Program-made: the position numbers and the translations under genes
The notes under the pieces: generated by a model
Database searches by the model: none
What the model was told of the DNA's origin: nothing
The model's input: the letters and a program-made list of their open reading frames with translations, nothing else
DNA from: Kalaharituber pfeilii
Lineage: Eukaryota; Ascomycota; Pezizomycetes; Pezizales; Pezizaceae
Assembly: GCA_015179045.1 (NCBI GenBank)
Contig: WHUZ01000115.1
Span: 94,798-158,797 of the forward strand
DNA length: 64,000 nt
Direction: 5' to 3'
In this document: in pieces, positions 10,442 through 20,520 of the stretch
How the letters are laid out: every line of letters begins with the position of its first letter
How positions within the stretch are numbered: position 1 is the stretch's first letter

Positions 10442-11458
10442 GGGAGGGGTGCAGGGGTAACTGCAGGCGGGGTACAGAGGAGGTAGCTGTGATAGCAGGT
10501 CAAGTATATGGCTCGAAATGATATTTCATGAACTCTAAACCAAGCTTATCATCCATATACCCACTCGAGGAACGACCGAATGAACGCCGGAAGGTCATGA
10601 AAACCTCTGGATCTATAGTATCCTTCCCTATATGTTTTTACCTGCCAGACAATATATGGGGGATGACTTTGCCAGCTGCATTTACTGTCTCTAGATTGGT
10701 AACAAAATCTCTGTTACCATCAGTAGCTGCAATTTTGCGACCTCTTCCTGTACGAACAATATATTTGCGTCTGCCAGTCGCAATACTCATGACAATGCCC
10801 TTTTCGTCATAGTTCCACAGATTGCCAGGGGTGATCTTCAGCTGCCGAATTGTAGTACGGAGTGATCGATAGAATGCTGTTTGTGCTGGAATGTTTGTAC
10901 CCTGTACCTGTCGGATTCTCTCTATGTATTGTACATATTTTGCTTTCACTGCAGGGTGGCGTGTAAAGTATCTTTCATGCCAGCGGTGGGGAGGAATTTG
11001 GTTGCTATATCTTCGTTGCAAAAGCAAAACCACCATCGATCTCAACATTTGAAGATGAAACAGGGAAACCCATATCATTCATTTCAAGTGCCCAACACTC
11101 TAGTGCATTTTCTTCACTTCTGGTAAGCAATTGCTGCTTTTCTCGTGCCTCTTTCCTTGACTTGTGTGTCCCTTTAATCCGCCTACTTAATGTACAGGGA
11201 TCAACATCAAAGTATTCAGCTATTTTCGATAAAGACTCGTTTCGATGCTTATAAAAAATAAGCGATTGCTCTATTGATAGCTTCATGAGACTAATAGCTT
11301 CAGGCTGGTTCCGGCATGTCATGGCTGTAAAATGCGAGTATTTGGAGTAGAGAAATGGCTACGATATTGCGATTATACGTGATAGTGGGGATTGTCTTAC
11401 CGAGGCTGAAATGTGTGCATCATTACAAGTGGCCACATCATTACCCCATCGGTGATGG

Positions 11459-11766
11459 TATTGGGTTCTCCCCTGTTGAATGCATAATATAGCCAAGCAT
11501 TACTACTAATACAGAACGAGCTTTAAATTTAGTGGTCAAGAGTGAAAAATCGTGCTCTTACATACTGTACCTTCTGGTCCCCTCGGGAATTGTATTTAAT
11601 TCCTGAGAACCCCGGGCGTGCAAAATTGAGGAATCTCAGTAGCGCTATGCTTTGCAGTTAATGGTTATGTCGCAACTGAATCGATGTTCTCAGGAGATAG
11701 TAACGAACTGAGGGCAGGGAAGGGAAGGGGATGCGTGTGCTTTTATAAGCAGGAAGGACCCGGGCC
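11459..11766. other. Gap, no feature seen
   Basis: Non-coding flank of the pogo element. No repeat or reliable frame. Confidence 0.5.
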
Positions 11767-11801
11767 ACCCTGCCATGGCCACGTGCTACAAGCGGGGTTA
11801 T

Positions 11802-11831
<30 letters not shown>
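11767..11831 (+). mobile_element. Minimal LINE B insertion (hairpin plus poly(A))
   Basis: ACCCTGCCATGGCCACGTG, then CTACAAGCGGGGTTATGTG, ATTT and about 24 A. The flanks AAGGACCCGGGCC (11754-11766) and AAGGACCTGGGCC (11832-11844) form a 13-bp target duplication with one mismatch. As in family A, the copy begins at the hairpin base. Confidence 0.85.
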
Positions 11832-11833
<2 letters not shown>

Positions 11834-11993
11834 GGACCTGGGCCGCTAGATATGCAAGGCTCCAATCTTATACTTCATAATTTCATAATAGCAGATGCCT
11901 TGAAACGTCTTCATCCGAGTCAGGAAACTCGGCGTGGGTGCATCCTGCTTGCTTGCGTAAAGCAAAACTGAAGAAGAAGGCAACAATGGCGGT

Positions 11994-12245
11994 GATATAT
12001 GTGCTGGGCCATTTGTAACAGCGATTCAGTCGCCACTGGCCTGCGCGACTCAACAGAAACGCTGGCCCGTGATTACATACTGGTACAACGCATTGACCCG
12101 TTTGTACAGAACTATAACGGGAATGTTGGTATGTTGGTAGCTGTTAGAATACTAGAGAATTCGAAATGATAATTATCTAGATTATTTGTTTTATTTTTTT
12201 TTTTTTTTGGTTATTTACTCGTGTATTTAAACTGTCATTTTTCTT
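11994..12245 (+). repeat. Truncated copy of the 1.44-kb TIR element
   Basis: TATGTGCTGGGCCATTTGTAACAGCG and the following 240 bases match 4455-4700 with many changes, including GGTATGTTGGTAGCTGTTA. The right half is absent. Confidence 0.75.
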
Positions 12246-12908
12246 TTTTGCATTCCGTTGACGGGCACCACGATAGGCACCATGGCATATCAGCTCGTGC
12301 CCCAGCATATCAAAAGGTCCGCGCTCCCGATTTGGAATTCAAGCCCAACTCAGGCAGGCTTGCTCCCCCGGTCATAATATCGACCTGGTTTTTTTTTCTG
12401 GAGCTCCCATGTACCTCCAACACATCTTCCTGTTCGGAATGGAGATGCCATTAGTTTAGGTATTAATAAAAAGGAAGACAATGACCTTATAGAAATATCC
12501 GAAAAAGAAAGCAAAATGAATGGTGGTAGTCAAGCATCCAGGAGTAACTTGGTGGTCGCTGTAGGGAGGCGGCTAGAGCGCTGCTAGATGAGCCGCGAGA
12601 GAGAGACGGTGGGGGTGAATACCAGTGGAATCAAGTTGTCTACCTTCCGACCTGACTTATAGATAGTTTGGTGTAGTCCTTGTGGGTTGTTTATAATGCC
12701 GGAATTTCCAACCACGGTACCATCATTTCACAACATAGCCCGTCTTGCAAACCATTAAATCGTTACTCTAGACTTCGTCAGTAGCAGAACATACCGATCC
12801 CAAGTACCTTTTGCTGATTCCTAAGTTACTACCCTCGCTGAATATGAAATGGATACTAGTGCTGTTAGTGATCTGCAATAACATGATGGGTCGGAGTTGT
12901 CAAATATC
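12246..12908. other. Gap, no feature seen
   Basis: Unassigned sequence without a convincing gene. Frames are short and lack family motifs. Confidence 0.5.
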
Positions 12909-13080
12909 TTTTTTTTTTTTTTTTTTTATATCAATACTCGCTTGCCGCCCGATGGGCTATGGCGAGGGTCTTTATTAAAAGAAAGAACGAAACGAAGTCA
13001 AACCCTGCAACTAACTACTACTAACTACATGTATTGCCCGCAAAACTCTCTCATGGTGCGGGTGAAAGGCCCGGTATGTC
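12909..13080 (-). mobile_element. LINE A, ORF1-type 3' fragment
   Basis: T-run, ATATCAATACTCGC, the inverted hairpin and a 3' UTR leading into the last ORF1 codons (reverse complement: GCGGGCAATACATGTAGTTAG, as at 18678-18697). CAAATATC flanks it at 12901-12908 and 13081-13088. Confidence 0.85.
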
Positions 13081-13572
13081 CAAATATCAGTAAAACCATG
13101 ATGGGGTCTAGTAGGAGGCCCAAGAGCAACCTCATGCTCTACGTGTACAGGTAACTGTACTTTGCTTACTATCTTTAGGGTAAAAACAATCTTTTTTGCC
13201 TACAGTTTACCAGGTATCCTGACTTCAAGTTCGGTAGACCCAGCATCCCCAGCCTATCCGGACAGGCAACAAAGCTTTTATTTTGTTTTTCTGGGGGTGG
13301 CGTTTCGACAGCTCGCTTAAATTTCCAAAAGTGGTAGCGGAAGACTATAGGCGTGCCTGCCCCATGGGGAAGCGGGGAATAAGCGAGAGGGGAATTAGCG
13401 AGGGGAAACTGCGGGGGGATACCGCAACCTAGGAGCAGGGGGAATAAAAAAATAAGACTTTCAAAGTAGAGATTTTTACACTGAATGCTTGTGAGAAGAG
13501 GAACAATGCGATCTCAGTACCCACTTCCCACCATCTTGTTCTCAAGCTTCGGTTTAAGGCCTTCGGAAAGAC

Positions 13573-13995
13573 AGGTAAAAACCCTCCATAGATGATTCCT
13601 ACACCCAAACCTAGCGAGTCGTTTGCGAAGATTGTTGACCAGTTTAGCGCAGATTGTTTCTTCCTGTCATAATCTAAATGTTCTTCGGGTCCCTTGCAGA
13701 TGAACCAGAAGGGTGGCTCGCGTCGGCTCCCTACCCTGTTCCCTTCGCCCGAGCCGCCCTGAGAGTATACCCTCCTCAACGTTTAGACTGAGAGCCGTAG
13801 GCAGAAAAGACAGCAGTCACAAAACAAAAACCCTTTAGACGGTTCCTATACCCAAGCGTAGCGAGCCCTTCTGCCAACTTGTCAATCAGCCTAGTGCAGA
13901 ATGTTCCTTTGGTGTCGTAATCCAAAATCTTTACAGCCGTCCCTTGGGGGGAAGAAATCAGAACGGGTGCTTCGCTTCGAGGCCCAAAACCGCCC
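13573..13995. repeat. Diverged direct repeat, about 170 bp, two copies
   Basis: 13573-13740 and about 13820-13995 align in order: AAAACCCT..A.A.GATTCCTA.ACCCAA.C.TAGCGAG, then the G.CA..TTAG.GCAGA.TGTT block and a GA.CAGAA.GGGT.GC end. The offset is about 248. Minus-strand frames across both give weakly similar peptides, so an old coding repeat is possible. I do not recognise the family. Confidence 0.5.
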
Positions 13996-14290
13996 CGTTC
14001 GATATAGTTGATCAGAACCTTGATTCTCAGTCACCCCCTTTTGACTTTTATGGACAGGTACGGAAAAGGGCAAAGCAGTTTCTGCAGTTTTTGTTTTTGT
14101 CGTATATAAGGGACAGTCTGTGTGTCCTGATTCCTTTTCCCCCATCTTTTATGGATCATCATCCTGTAGGAGACTATCTATCTGCTGCTGCTCTTGCTGC
14201 CACAAATCTGACAACTTTGACAACACTCCATATTAAAAAAAAAAAAAACTTGCCTCTCGTACCATTTTCCTTCTAATCTGCCTGTCCAAA

Positions 14291-16040
14291 ATGTCTTTTC
14301 AGAACCAGGAGATGAACTCCAATATGGACCTTCTGGACCTTGACAGCCTGTTCGACGAAGATCTCCCTATGCTCATTAAGGAAGCTGATGTTGGAGGGGA
14401 AGCTGAAATTCCTCGAGACCTGGATGAACTCTTCTATGAGGATGACGAGAGAAAAAACATGGGCAATGACGCCGAGTTGGGAGAAGTTGTCAGCACCCAA
14501 GAAGGTATGTCTCCCTGCCCAAGCCAAGCGTACTTTCAAATGCTCACCCCCCTGAAACCGTGGTTATAGCCCCTGCCACTGCCGCTGCCAAGAGCTGCAG
14601 TTCTGCCGGTACCGTGAACCCAGCAACCGGAGTTCCTGGCCAATCTATGCCAAGCGCTCCTGGTACAATCGATCCTAGGAAGACCGTGTATGCCAGCTTA
14701 TTGCAGCCTACCCAGCCTGTCGCTTCTGGTCCCGCGCAACTTCCTCACTGGATACGCCTTCCCACTGGCCCGCCGACCATGAACGGCGCAGGGACTGCCA
14801 ATTCGGGAAACTTGTCCCACCCTCGCGAGCCTGCCCCAAATGCACCAGCAGGGAATCCAATCTCGCATCCGTCCTCAACGCCCGCGCCGAACGCAGCAAC
14901 CGCGGTGCAAAGGATGGGCCCCGCCGCTGCAGAGCTTCAAAATCAGCCTGCATCGTCAAAAAGGAGTGCCCCGAAGGGGACAGCGAAGCCCTCTCTGAGC
15001 GCCCACATTAACGAAAGTAACAGAGTTACGAAGCAAACCGCTGCCATCCAGCGTGTGCCGTGCGCGCTTCCACGGCTTTCTGCGGGGCTACAGCTTCCCG
15101 CCATCCTGCCGATCTTGAGCAGCGCAGAGACAGCCAGCAGTGCCCACGTGGCCGGCCCACGCGCGCCCATCACAAGTACCACAGCGGGGAGGGAGCCAAG
15201 CCCGTTTCTGCCAAGGCATCCGCCTCCAGACCTCGCAGCCGCTACGTGCAGCAGTGGCAGCGGTGCCCAGCCTGCCCCCGTCACAGAGCAGAGTGCTCCG
15301 CCGAAGCCCTCCACAAGGAGCGCCAAAAAGGAACCCGGGGCGAAGCCCCCACGTCCCCGGGCCAGAGCTGACGAGAGCAGCAAGGTCACAACGAAACCTA
15401 CGCGTGCACCACCGAGAAGGCCAATCACCCCGCCTACCAACACCCCCTCCTTAACTTCCTCCACTATTTCAACCCCTCACAGCGTGGGCGAGATCGCCCC
15501 TCCGAGGCCACCAACGCCCAAGAAGAAAAGTTTCAAGGGCAGGGGTCCCTGCAAGGGCCGTGATTGGTCTATAAGGCCGGAACAGCAGAGTGCAAACAGC
15601 CCGGCCTCGGGCTCACAAGCACCAGCTCCACCACAACAGCAGTTCCTGCAACCTGCCCCACAGGCATACCCCTCGCTGCCGGCAGGCATGCAAATGGGAG
15701 CGACTGCCCACGCCCAGGGGCTTTTCATGAACTGGGCACCACTGCCAGAGCAGGCCCTGCAACAACAGCTCCTGACCGCTCCCCATCATGATTATGGTTG
15801 GGCAGGAATCGGGCATGACGTCTCTTTACCCTTGCGGGAGCCACTGTCGGTACGTCGAAAAAGGTTACCTAAGCCCCATCTGCCTAAATCTTACTTTTGA
15901 ACTAGGATTATGATGCAACGATAGCAAGACAGCTTGCATCACAATTGGCGTGGTTTCCTCAGGACGCATCACAGGAATTCGACGCCAGCTCCCAACTGGC
16001 ACCAGAGGAGAGCAGGTTGTTCTTGAAACCAAAGTTATAG
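14291..16040 (+). CDS. Pro/Ala/Ser-rich protein with acidic N-terminus, three exons
   Basis: I do not recognise this gene. The inferred exons are 14291-14504, 14570-15849 and 15906-16040, giving 542 residues. Intron 1 is GTATGT...TTATAG (65 nt). Intron 2 is GTACGT...AACTAG (56 nt). Both join in frame, and the last exon stays open for 44 codons to the TAG at 16038-16040, which supports the model over an unspliced stop at 15898. The N-terminus (residues 1-65) is strongly acidic with a hydrophobic core (LLDLDSLFDEDLPML) that resembles a transcriptional activation segment. The middle is low-complexity Pro/Ala/Ser/Thr with basic patches (RPRARADE, PKKKSFKGRG). The C-terminus is Gln-rich and then mixed. 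There is no signal peptide or membrane segment. The 5' flank has pyrimidine-rich stretches. A disordered nuclear regulator is one possibility, by composition only. Confidence 0.65.
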
Positions 16041-16390
16041 AGGTGGTTTACTGGGGGCCTAGATTGAGAGGTCAGGGATTAGGAAGCAGGATTTGTAACC
16101 GGGGGGTGCAATTGGGAGTCCTTGGGTGGATGCGTTCATATTTTTGTACTGTATATATTGTTCAATTCATGCATGATAGACGTGCACAGTTCATATCCCA
16201 CAAACCAGAAAGGTAAAAAATGAAAAGAAAGGAAAAAGTTAAAACAGCAATCTGTCCGAATCACGATGAATAGGAATGCTTGCTTGTATTTTGTACCGAT
16301 TTCACCTGGAATGTTAACTCGTAACTCCATTCTAACTAACCCACAACCACTAACATGACACCTACCACGCACTGTGACTCCCTTCGAAAA
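16041..16390. other. 3' flank of the Pro/Ala-rich gene
   Basis: Probable 3' UTR and spacer. No other gene is visible. Confidence 0.5.
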
Positions 16391-16394
16391 CTCC

Positions 16395-16460
16395 CAAGCG
16401 TTGCAACCTAAAAAAAAAAAATATATACCATTACTCGTGTGCCGTCCAGTGGCCTATGAC
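16395..16460 (-). repeat. Degenerate LINE A hairpin
   Basis: ATATACCATTACTCGTGTGCCGTCC, then GGCCTATGACGAG, is an inverted, decayed family A 3' end. The neighbouring run is A rather than the expected T, so the tail may be lost or rearranged. Confidence 0.55.
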
Positions 16461-16482
16461 GAGATAACATGTCTTGTTTTTC

Positions 16483-16485
<3 letters not shown>

Positions 16486-16513
<28 letters not shown>

Positions 16514-16910
16514 CGTTATTATTAGTATATAATCCCGCTTACATGTACTCGCCCGGCAGGGCCTCTACACCGAAGTCCTCAATCCCTGGGGACAGGCACC
16601 TGTCCACCAACATACACAAACCTCCCCTTTTATGACAACGACAACTTAATGCTACCTCTCAAACGACCAAGACCAGGTCGTCAACAGGCCAAGAGTTAAT
16701 ACAACAACTAAACAGGGCCTCCATGCACTTCTGTCCCACCGCGCAGCTTGCATCTCCTCCTCCTCCTCCTTCCCCATCCACGCCCATCCTGTCCTCAAGA
16801 GGGCTTCCCTTTTTTCCTTGCTACCCACTCTATTACGCTCCTACAGCTCCAAGTGCAGCGATCTCTGCGATAACCTTACTTTGGCTGGAGTCTGACCATC
16901 CGATTCTATG
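16486..16910 (-). mobile_element. LINE B, ORF1-type, 5' truncated
   Basis: A 29-T run, then CCCGCTTACATG...CGGCAGGGCC and a 3' UTR (GGGGACAGGCACCTGT) that parallels 41183-41500. The homology reaches the ORF1 end (GATAACCTTACTTTGGCTGG against GATAACCGTACCTTCGCTGG at 41521). It is too decayed for a frame. Confidence 0.75.
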
Positions 16911-17611
16911 GACTCATATTGGCATACACAATCTATGTACTACGTGAGGAGGTTGGGCTATTAGATATACGTATACAACTGTAGTGCTCAACTGCCCCAA
17001 CCATTTGTCAGTGCTGCAAGGCATTCAGAAAACATTTTCCTTATACATGTACTTCTATTTTACCGCTTTCCAGAGTCTCTGTACATCTTTCTCATAGAAC
17101 AACAGTGTCATGCCGCAATAGGAAATACCAGGGATTAGTTCTTGGTAACCACCATGCAGTGATCGACCCGAACCACAGAATGCTCTCGAACCGCCGCCAT
17201 AGTTCTACATCATTCCACATCATTCTACAGCATTCTACAAGCACTCTTCTATGTCGTCATGTATGTTTCTATTTCCATCTCTCTTCTTCTATGTCGTCAT
17301 GTCCAAGTTCATGCAATACTCGTACCTGCTACTTCTGTTCACTCTCTCTCGTCTATATATACCTCTCCTACCCGCCTGTATGTAGTCTCCACTGGTCAAC
17401 GTACGCTCATTCTCTCTTCTACCTTGTCCCTCTCTGCTGTCTCGTAGCACCCGCGATCGTGCCTTCGCCTACTGATCCCAGCATCGCCCTTACAAACAGC
17501 TTAATGCCGCCATTTTCGGTGCCTACCGTTAAGAAAAAATTAGGCCTGAGACAGCCCTTGATGCCTTAGTAACGCTTCTTGATACTCTATAAGCCGAACC
17601 CACTCGTGGTA
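16911..17611. other. Unassigned spacer, possibly LTR or promoter remnant
   Basis: Pyrimidine-rich DNA with CTATATATACC at about 17352 and repeated CATTCTACA. A 154-codon frame at 17105-17569 is low-complexity and looks accidental. A solo LTR is possible, but I could not match two ends. Confidence 0.35.
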
Positions 17612-17988
17612 TCTCAGATCCGGAACCTCTCCGGACAGGCAGATTCTGCCTGCCGCTCCCGGACCTCATCAGACGATAAACTTTACGCCATGACACTGTG
17701 ACACAGGTACCAACATTGTGGGGTAGGTATGATTAATGATCAATTGTTGGTACAGGCATATGGCAAGACAAGTTTTAATTTGACTAGTGGCGTAAGTGCG
17801 TGCCGGCCTACCAGCTACCAAATATCGGCCAATGCTGTGATCTACTAGTTTGAATGCATGATTACCCAATTAAGTAAAAAATGAAAAATGGAAAAGTAAT
17901 GGAAAAATAGATCTGAATTGATGAGCAGATGAAGAAACAAAAATGAAATCTTGGGTTTCCTGTAGTTCCTCACTCTGTGATATTACTC

Positions 17989-18817
17989 ACCACCGCCACC
18001 ACCACCATCGCCACCCATCTCCACTCGGACGAGGAAGAGAAAGGGGAAGGCTCCAACTCCTGATCAACCGTACGAAATCAAGCGCCAACTCAGGGATGAG
18101 GAGGCCAAAAAGATTGCGTCGTCAACGGGAGCACCACCGTCGTTGGCACCACCGCCATCACCACCAAAACCAGGGCCATCGCCGAAGGCAACGCCATCAC
18201 CACCGGAACCCACGCCACCACCGCCTAAATCCTCCACTGACACAAAGGGCAAAGGAAAACCTCCAAAGAGCAAAGGAAAACTCCCGAGCCAGGAAGAGGC
18301 CTTGCAGCGCCATCTGGCCGCCCGGAAGGGCCACACCACCACCTCTCCACCAACCAACTCCGATGCCACCACCAAGGGAAAATCCGGCATCGTAGTACAC
18401 GGGATCGCCCTACGGAAGGACCTAGGGAAGGTCAAACAATGGTTGGAAGCCGCGAACAAGGAATTGGGGAAGATAGTTGGGATTCGTTGGCTGAGGAGGA
18501 GGACCATACTGGAGGAGGAAGGGAAGAAAACAAGTTCGGTGGTAGTCTACTTGGGAAAAGAGATGGATGTTGAGAAAGTGAGGCTCAGTGGACGTTGGCT
18601 CCGTTCGGTCCGGTATGAGACGGAAAGGGGACGGAAGAAGGAGATACCGGGCGCCACCCGCATCATGGAGGAGTTCGCGGGCAATACATGTAGTTAGGGT
18701 TACGAGATTTGTTCTTTGTGTGTTTTTTTGTTTTTTTTTTTACTTTCATTAATAAAGACCCTCGCCATAGCCCTTTGGGCGGCATGCGAGTATTGATATA
18801 AAAAAAATAAAAAAAAA
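17989..18817 (+). mobile_element. LINE A, ORF1-type, nested in MULE
   Basis: Compared with the other MULE copy, TATTACTCGCTTATCAG is split after ATTACTC. ACTC repeats on the right (18818-18821), so the duplication is short or partly masked by the tail. The insert carries an open ORF1, a 3' UTR of about 60 bases, the hairpin (18763-18790) and an A-rich tail. Confidence 0.88.
17990..18697 (+). CDS. LINE A ORF1 (gag-like), 5' truncated, frame intact
   Basis: The frame is open from the insertion's first bases to TAG at 18695-18697 (235 codons), so the 5' end of the element is missing but the rest is undamaged. The N-terminal part is a Pro/Lys-rich linker (PPKPGPSPKATPSPPEPTP). It is followed by a basic Gln/Ala helix and a conserved globular C-terminal domain (VVHGIALRKDLGKVKQWLEA through VRLSGRWLRSVRYE), which recurs in four other places in the window. 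This matches the ORF1 position of Tad-like fungal LINEs, where the product binds element RNA. No CCHC knuckle is visible. The stop is followed directly by the 3' UTR and hairpin, not by ORF2. There is no promoter of its own, so it is probably inactive as it stands. Confidence 0.75.
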   Translation, partial: PPPPPPSPPISTRTRKRKGKAPTPDQPYEIKRQLRDEEAKKIASSTGAPPSLAPPPSPPKPGPSPKATPSPPEPTPPPPKSSTDTKGKGKPPKSKGKLPSQEEALQRHLAARKGHTTTSPPTNSDATTKGKSGIVVHGIALRKDLGKVKQWLEAANKELGKIVGIRWLRRRTILEEEGKKTSSVVVYLGKEMDVEKVRLSGRWLRSVRYETERGRKKEIPGATRIMEEFAGNTCS

Positions 18818-19159
18818 ACTCGCTTATCAGTTCCTGTCACACTGCTAGTAGGCTTCGTCTTGAGGTGTCTCTTGCCCTTAGGATGTTACATTTGGAGTAC
18901 ACCACTCCAGATGCACAAGAGCTTATTCATTTGCAGTGCGGAGCATTTTGAGGGTGTGCAATTGAGGTGCAGGAGTAGGTAGTAAAAGCTTCGGGATATC
19001 CTGCAAAGCCTGGCAATTTTGAAACTGCTGGATGAGCTGCGCCGCTTTACAGGCTTGAAAGTAAGCAAAGCGCTCTGCTTCTTCGCTAGAAAGATTGGTA
19101 TGATATTGCTCTGTTCAAATAATTTTATTCACATAACCCCGCATACAAGCTACAAGCCT

Positions 19160-19522
19160 CCACCCTCACGGGCATACTGGGAAACAAAGGCTTGAAGGAA
19201 TGGAGATACAGGATAGGGAAGGCAGATTCACCAGAATGCAGGTGGTGCGGGAAAGCCCCAGAAAACTTCACTCACATCGCGACGGATTGCAAACCCTGGA
19301 AAGCCAAGATCCCCGACGGGGCGGACGGATTGAGACAGCCGAAGGGAGACAAGACCAACATACTGAAGATATTGGAATGGGCAGGGAAGGATCAAAGAGC
19401 GAGGATTACTTTTCCTTTGTAGTTTCATAAAATTATGGTTCATAACATCATTCATGTACTTAACCCTCGTCATAGCCCTTAGGGCGGCATACGAGTAATG
19501 ATATAAAAAAAAAAAAAAAAAA
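19160..19522 (+). mobile_element. LINE A, ORF2-type 3' fragment, nested in MULE
   Basis: It encodes the ORF2 C-terminus (GNKGLKEWRYRIGKADSPEC, then a CRWC..H....C Cys-His cluster, ending ARITFPL with TAG at 19420-19422). A short 3' UTR, the hairpin at 19466-19495 and about 19 A follow. AGCTACAAGCCT is duplicated exactly (19148-19159 and 19523-19534). The other MULE copy at about 7147 shows the empty site. The frame is intact. Confidence 0.92.
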
Positions 19523-20159
19523 AGCTACAAGCCTATGGCAGGGACCTAAAAAAAAAACTAGAATATGTGAAGTTGATAATCCAGCTGGTGCCGTTTGGCC
19601 ATGGGTCAATAATCCAGCCGTTTGCAACGATCACAATCTGGCAGCTGGAGACATTGACGCTGTAGGTTCGGTTGATGTAGTTAATAGCCATCTAGGATGA
19701 ATTATAATGATTGGAATTGGGGTCTACAATTCAAACAATGGTCCAAGCTTCTTGTAACATTGAAGCTTGTGTTGGTACAGTAAGTAATACTAATCGTTAC
19801 CAGCATTTAGTGCTACAATAGCATACCTTGGTTGAAAGGCTATGGCTACATTGCTATTGACCCAGGCCCCCAAGAGAAACGCTGCTGTTTTCCCTACAAA
19901 ACTGTCCTCTCAAGAGAGAGGATACCCTGCTGCCACACCAGGTCACTGACCTCTCGCACGGACTATGCCCAGCCTCCATTTTGCATCACTAAATGCTGGT
20001 AACAAGTACCAACATTTGATCTACCTACCCCACAATGTTGGTACCTGTGTCCCAGTGTCATGGCGTAGAGTTTATCGTCTGATGAGGTCCGGGAGCGGCA
20101 GGCAGAATCTGCCTGTCCGGAGAGGTTCCGTCTCAGATCTCCAGGAAGTCTTATACTCT

Positions 20160-20520
20160 CCTATGTGTAAAACTATCTTTTAGAGCATTCTGAACATGCC
20201 TTTTGTTTTAGGATTATATACAGACTGAGTATCCATGAAACATTCTAGATCCCTCAAATACATACTATAGAAGGGATATGCACTTGCTTAAGGCCATCGT
20301 GCCATTTTACACCTGCATAGGGTTCAGATGCCTAATTAGGCAACTGCCATCATAGAGTATCATTCAAAATTTACAATTGGCTAACGGAGGTGTGTGAAAC
20401 TTACTTTCCTATACCTTTCCAAGCTGCGTGTGCAATTTGGTCATCTTTTATGAAGGTTTGGCCTTACAGGAGGCTGTTGTTTAATTCCGGAAGGCGCCGG
20501 ATCCCGGTCAGTGACGTTAG
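20160..20520 (-). repeat. Dispersed repeat R1, copy 2
   Basis: Reverse complement of the R1 copy at 3600-4145, with only one GGATCCGGCGCC unit (near 20500). It lies just right of the MULE target duplication. Confidence 0.7.

Larger units (their letters stand above)
8350..11322 (-). pseudogene. pogo-like DDE transposase, disrupted
   Basis: From the 5' side: ATG at 11322; a psq-type helix-turn-helix (SLSKIAEYFDVDPCTLSRRI); a CENP-B-type region (LTRSEENALECWALEMNDMG); a catalytic block with NYDEKGI; then, after insertions, IDGHSSH and HTTHLMQPLDV. These are the three acidic positions of a DDD pogo/Fot1 enzyme. A Lys/Glu-rich coiled coil (about 8560-8890) and a Ser-rich tail complete it. Lesions are a one-base frameshift near 11050 (after SSSNV), in-frame stops (for example near 10630 and 9455) and the nested elements. 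Without these the length would suit a fungal pogo transposase of roughly 700-900 residues. Confidence 0.85.
7951..11458 (-). mobile_element. Complete but inactive pogo/Fot1-like transposon
   Basis: Inverted ends of about 45 bases begin CCATCACAGATGGGGTAATG at 7951 and, inverted, end at 11458 (CATTACCCCATCGGTGATGG). TA flanks lie at 7949-7950 and 11459-11460. The transposase frame runs on the minus strand and is disrupted by frameshift, stops and two LINE A insertions (9619-10219 and 10276-10441). Confidence 0.85.
17621..20130. mobile_element. MULE-like element with long TIRs and perfect 9-bp target duplication
   Basis: Terminal inverted repeats of about 110 bases start CGGAACCTCTCCGGACAGGC at 17621 and end with its complement at 20130. 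TCTCAGATC is duplicated exactly at 17612-17620 and 20131-20139. Long TIRs with a 9-bp duplication fit the Mutator-like group. No transposase is present, so it is non-autonomous. Two later LINE A insertions (17989-18817 and 19160-19522) account for about half of its 2510 bases. Confidence 0.9.

Noticed and set aside
14943..15464. 173-codon minus frame opposite the Pro/Ala-rich gene
   Set aside because: GC-rich antisense frame; the plus-strand model has consistent splicing and composition.
17105..17569. 154-codon frame as a gene
   Set aside because: Cys/Ser/His-rich low complexity from pyrimidine-rich DNA, with no splice sites or domain.
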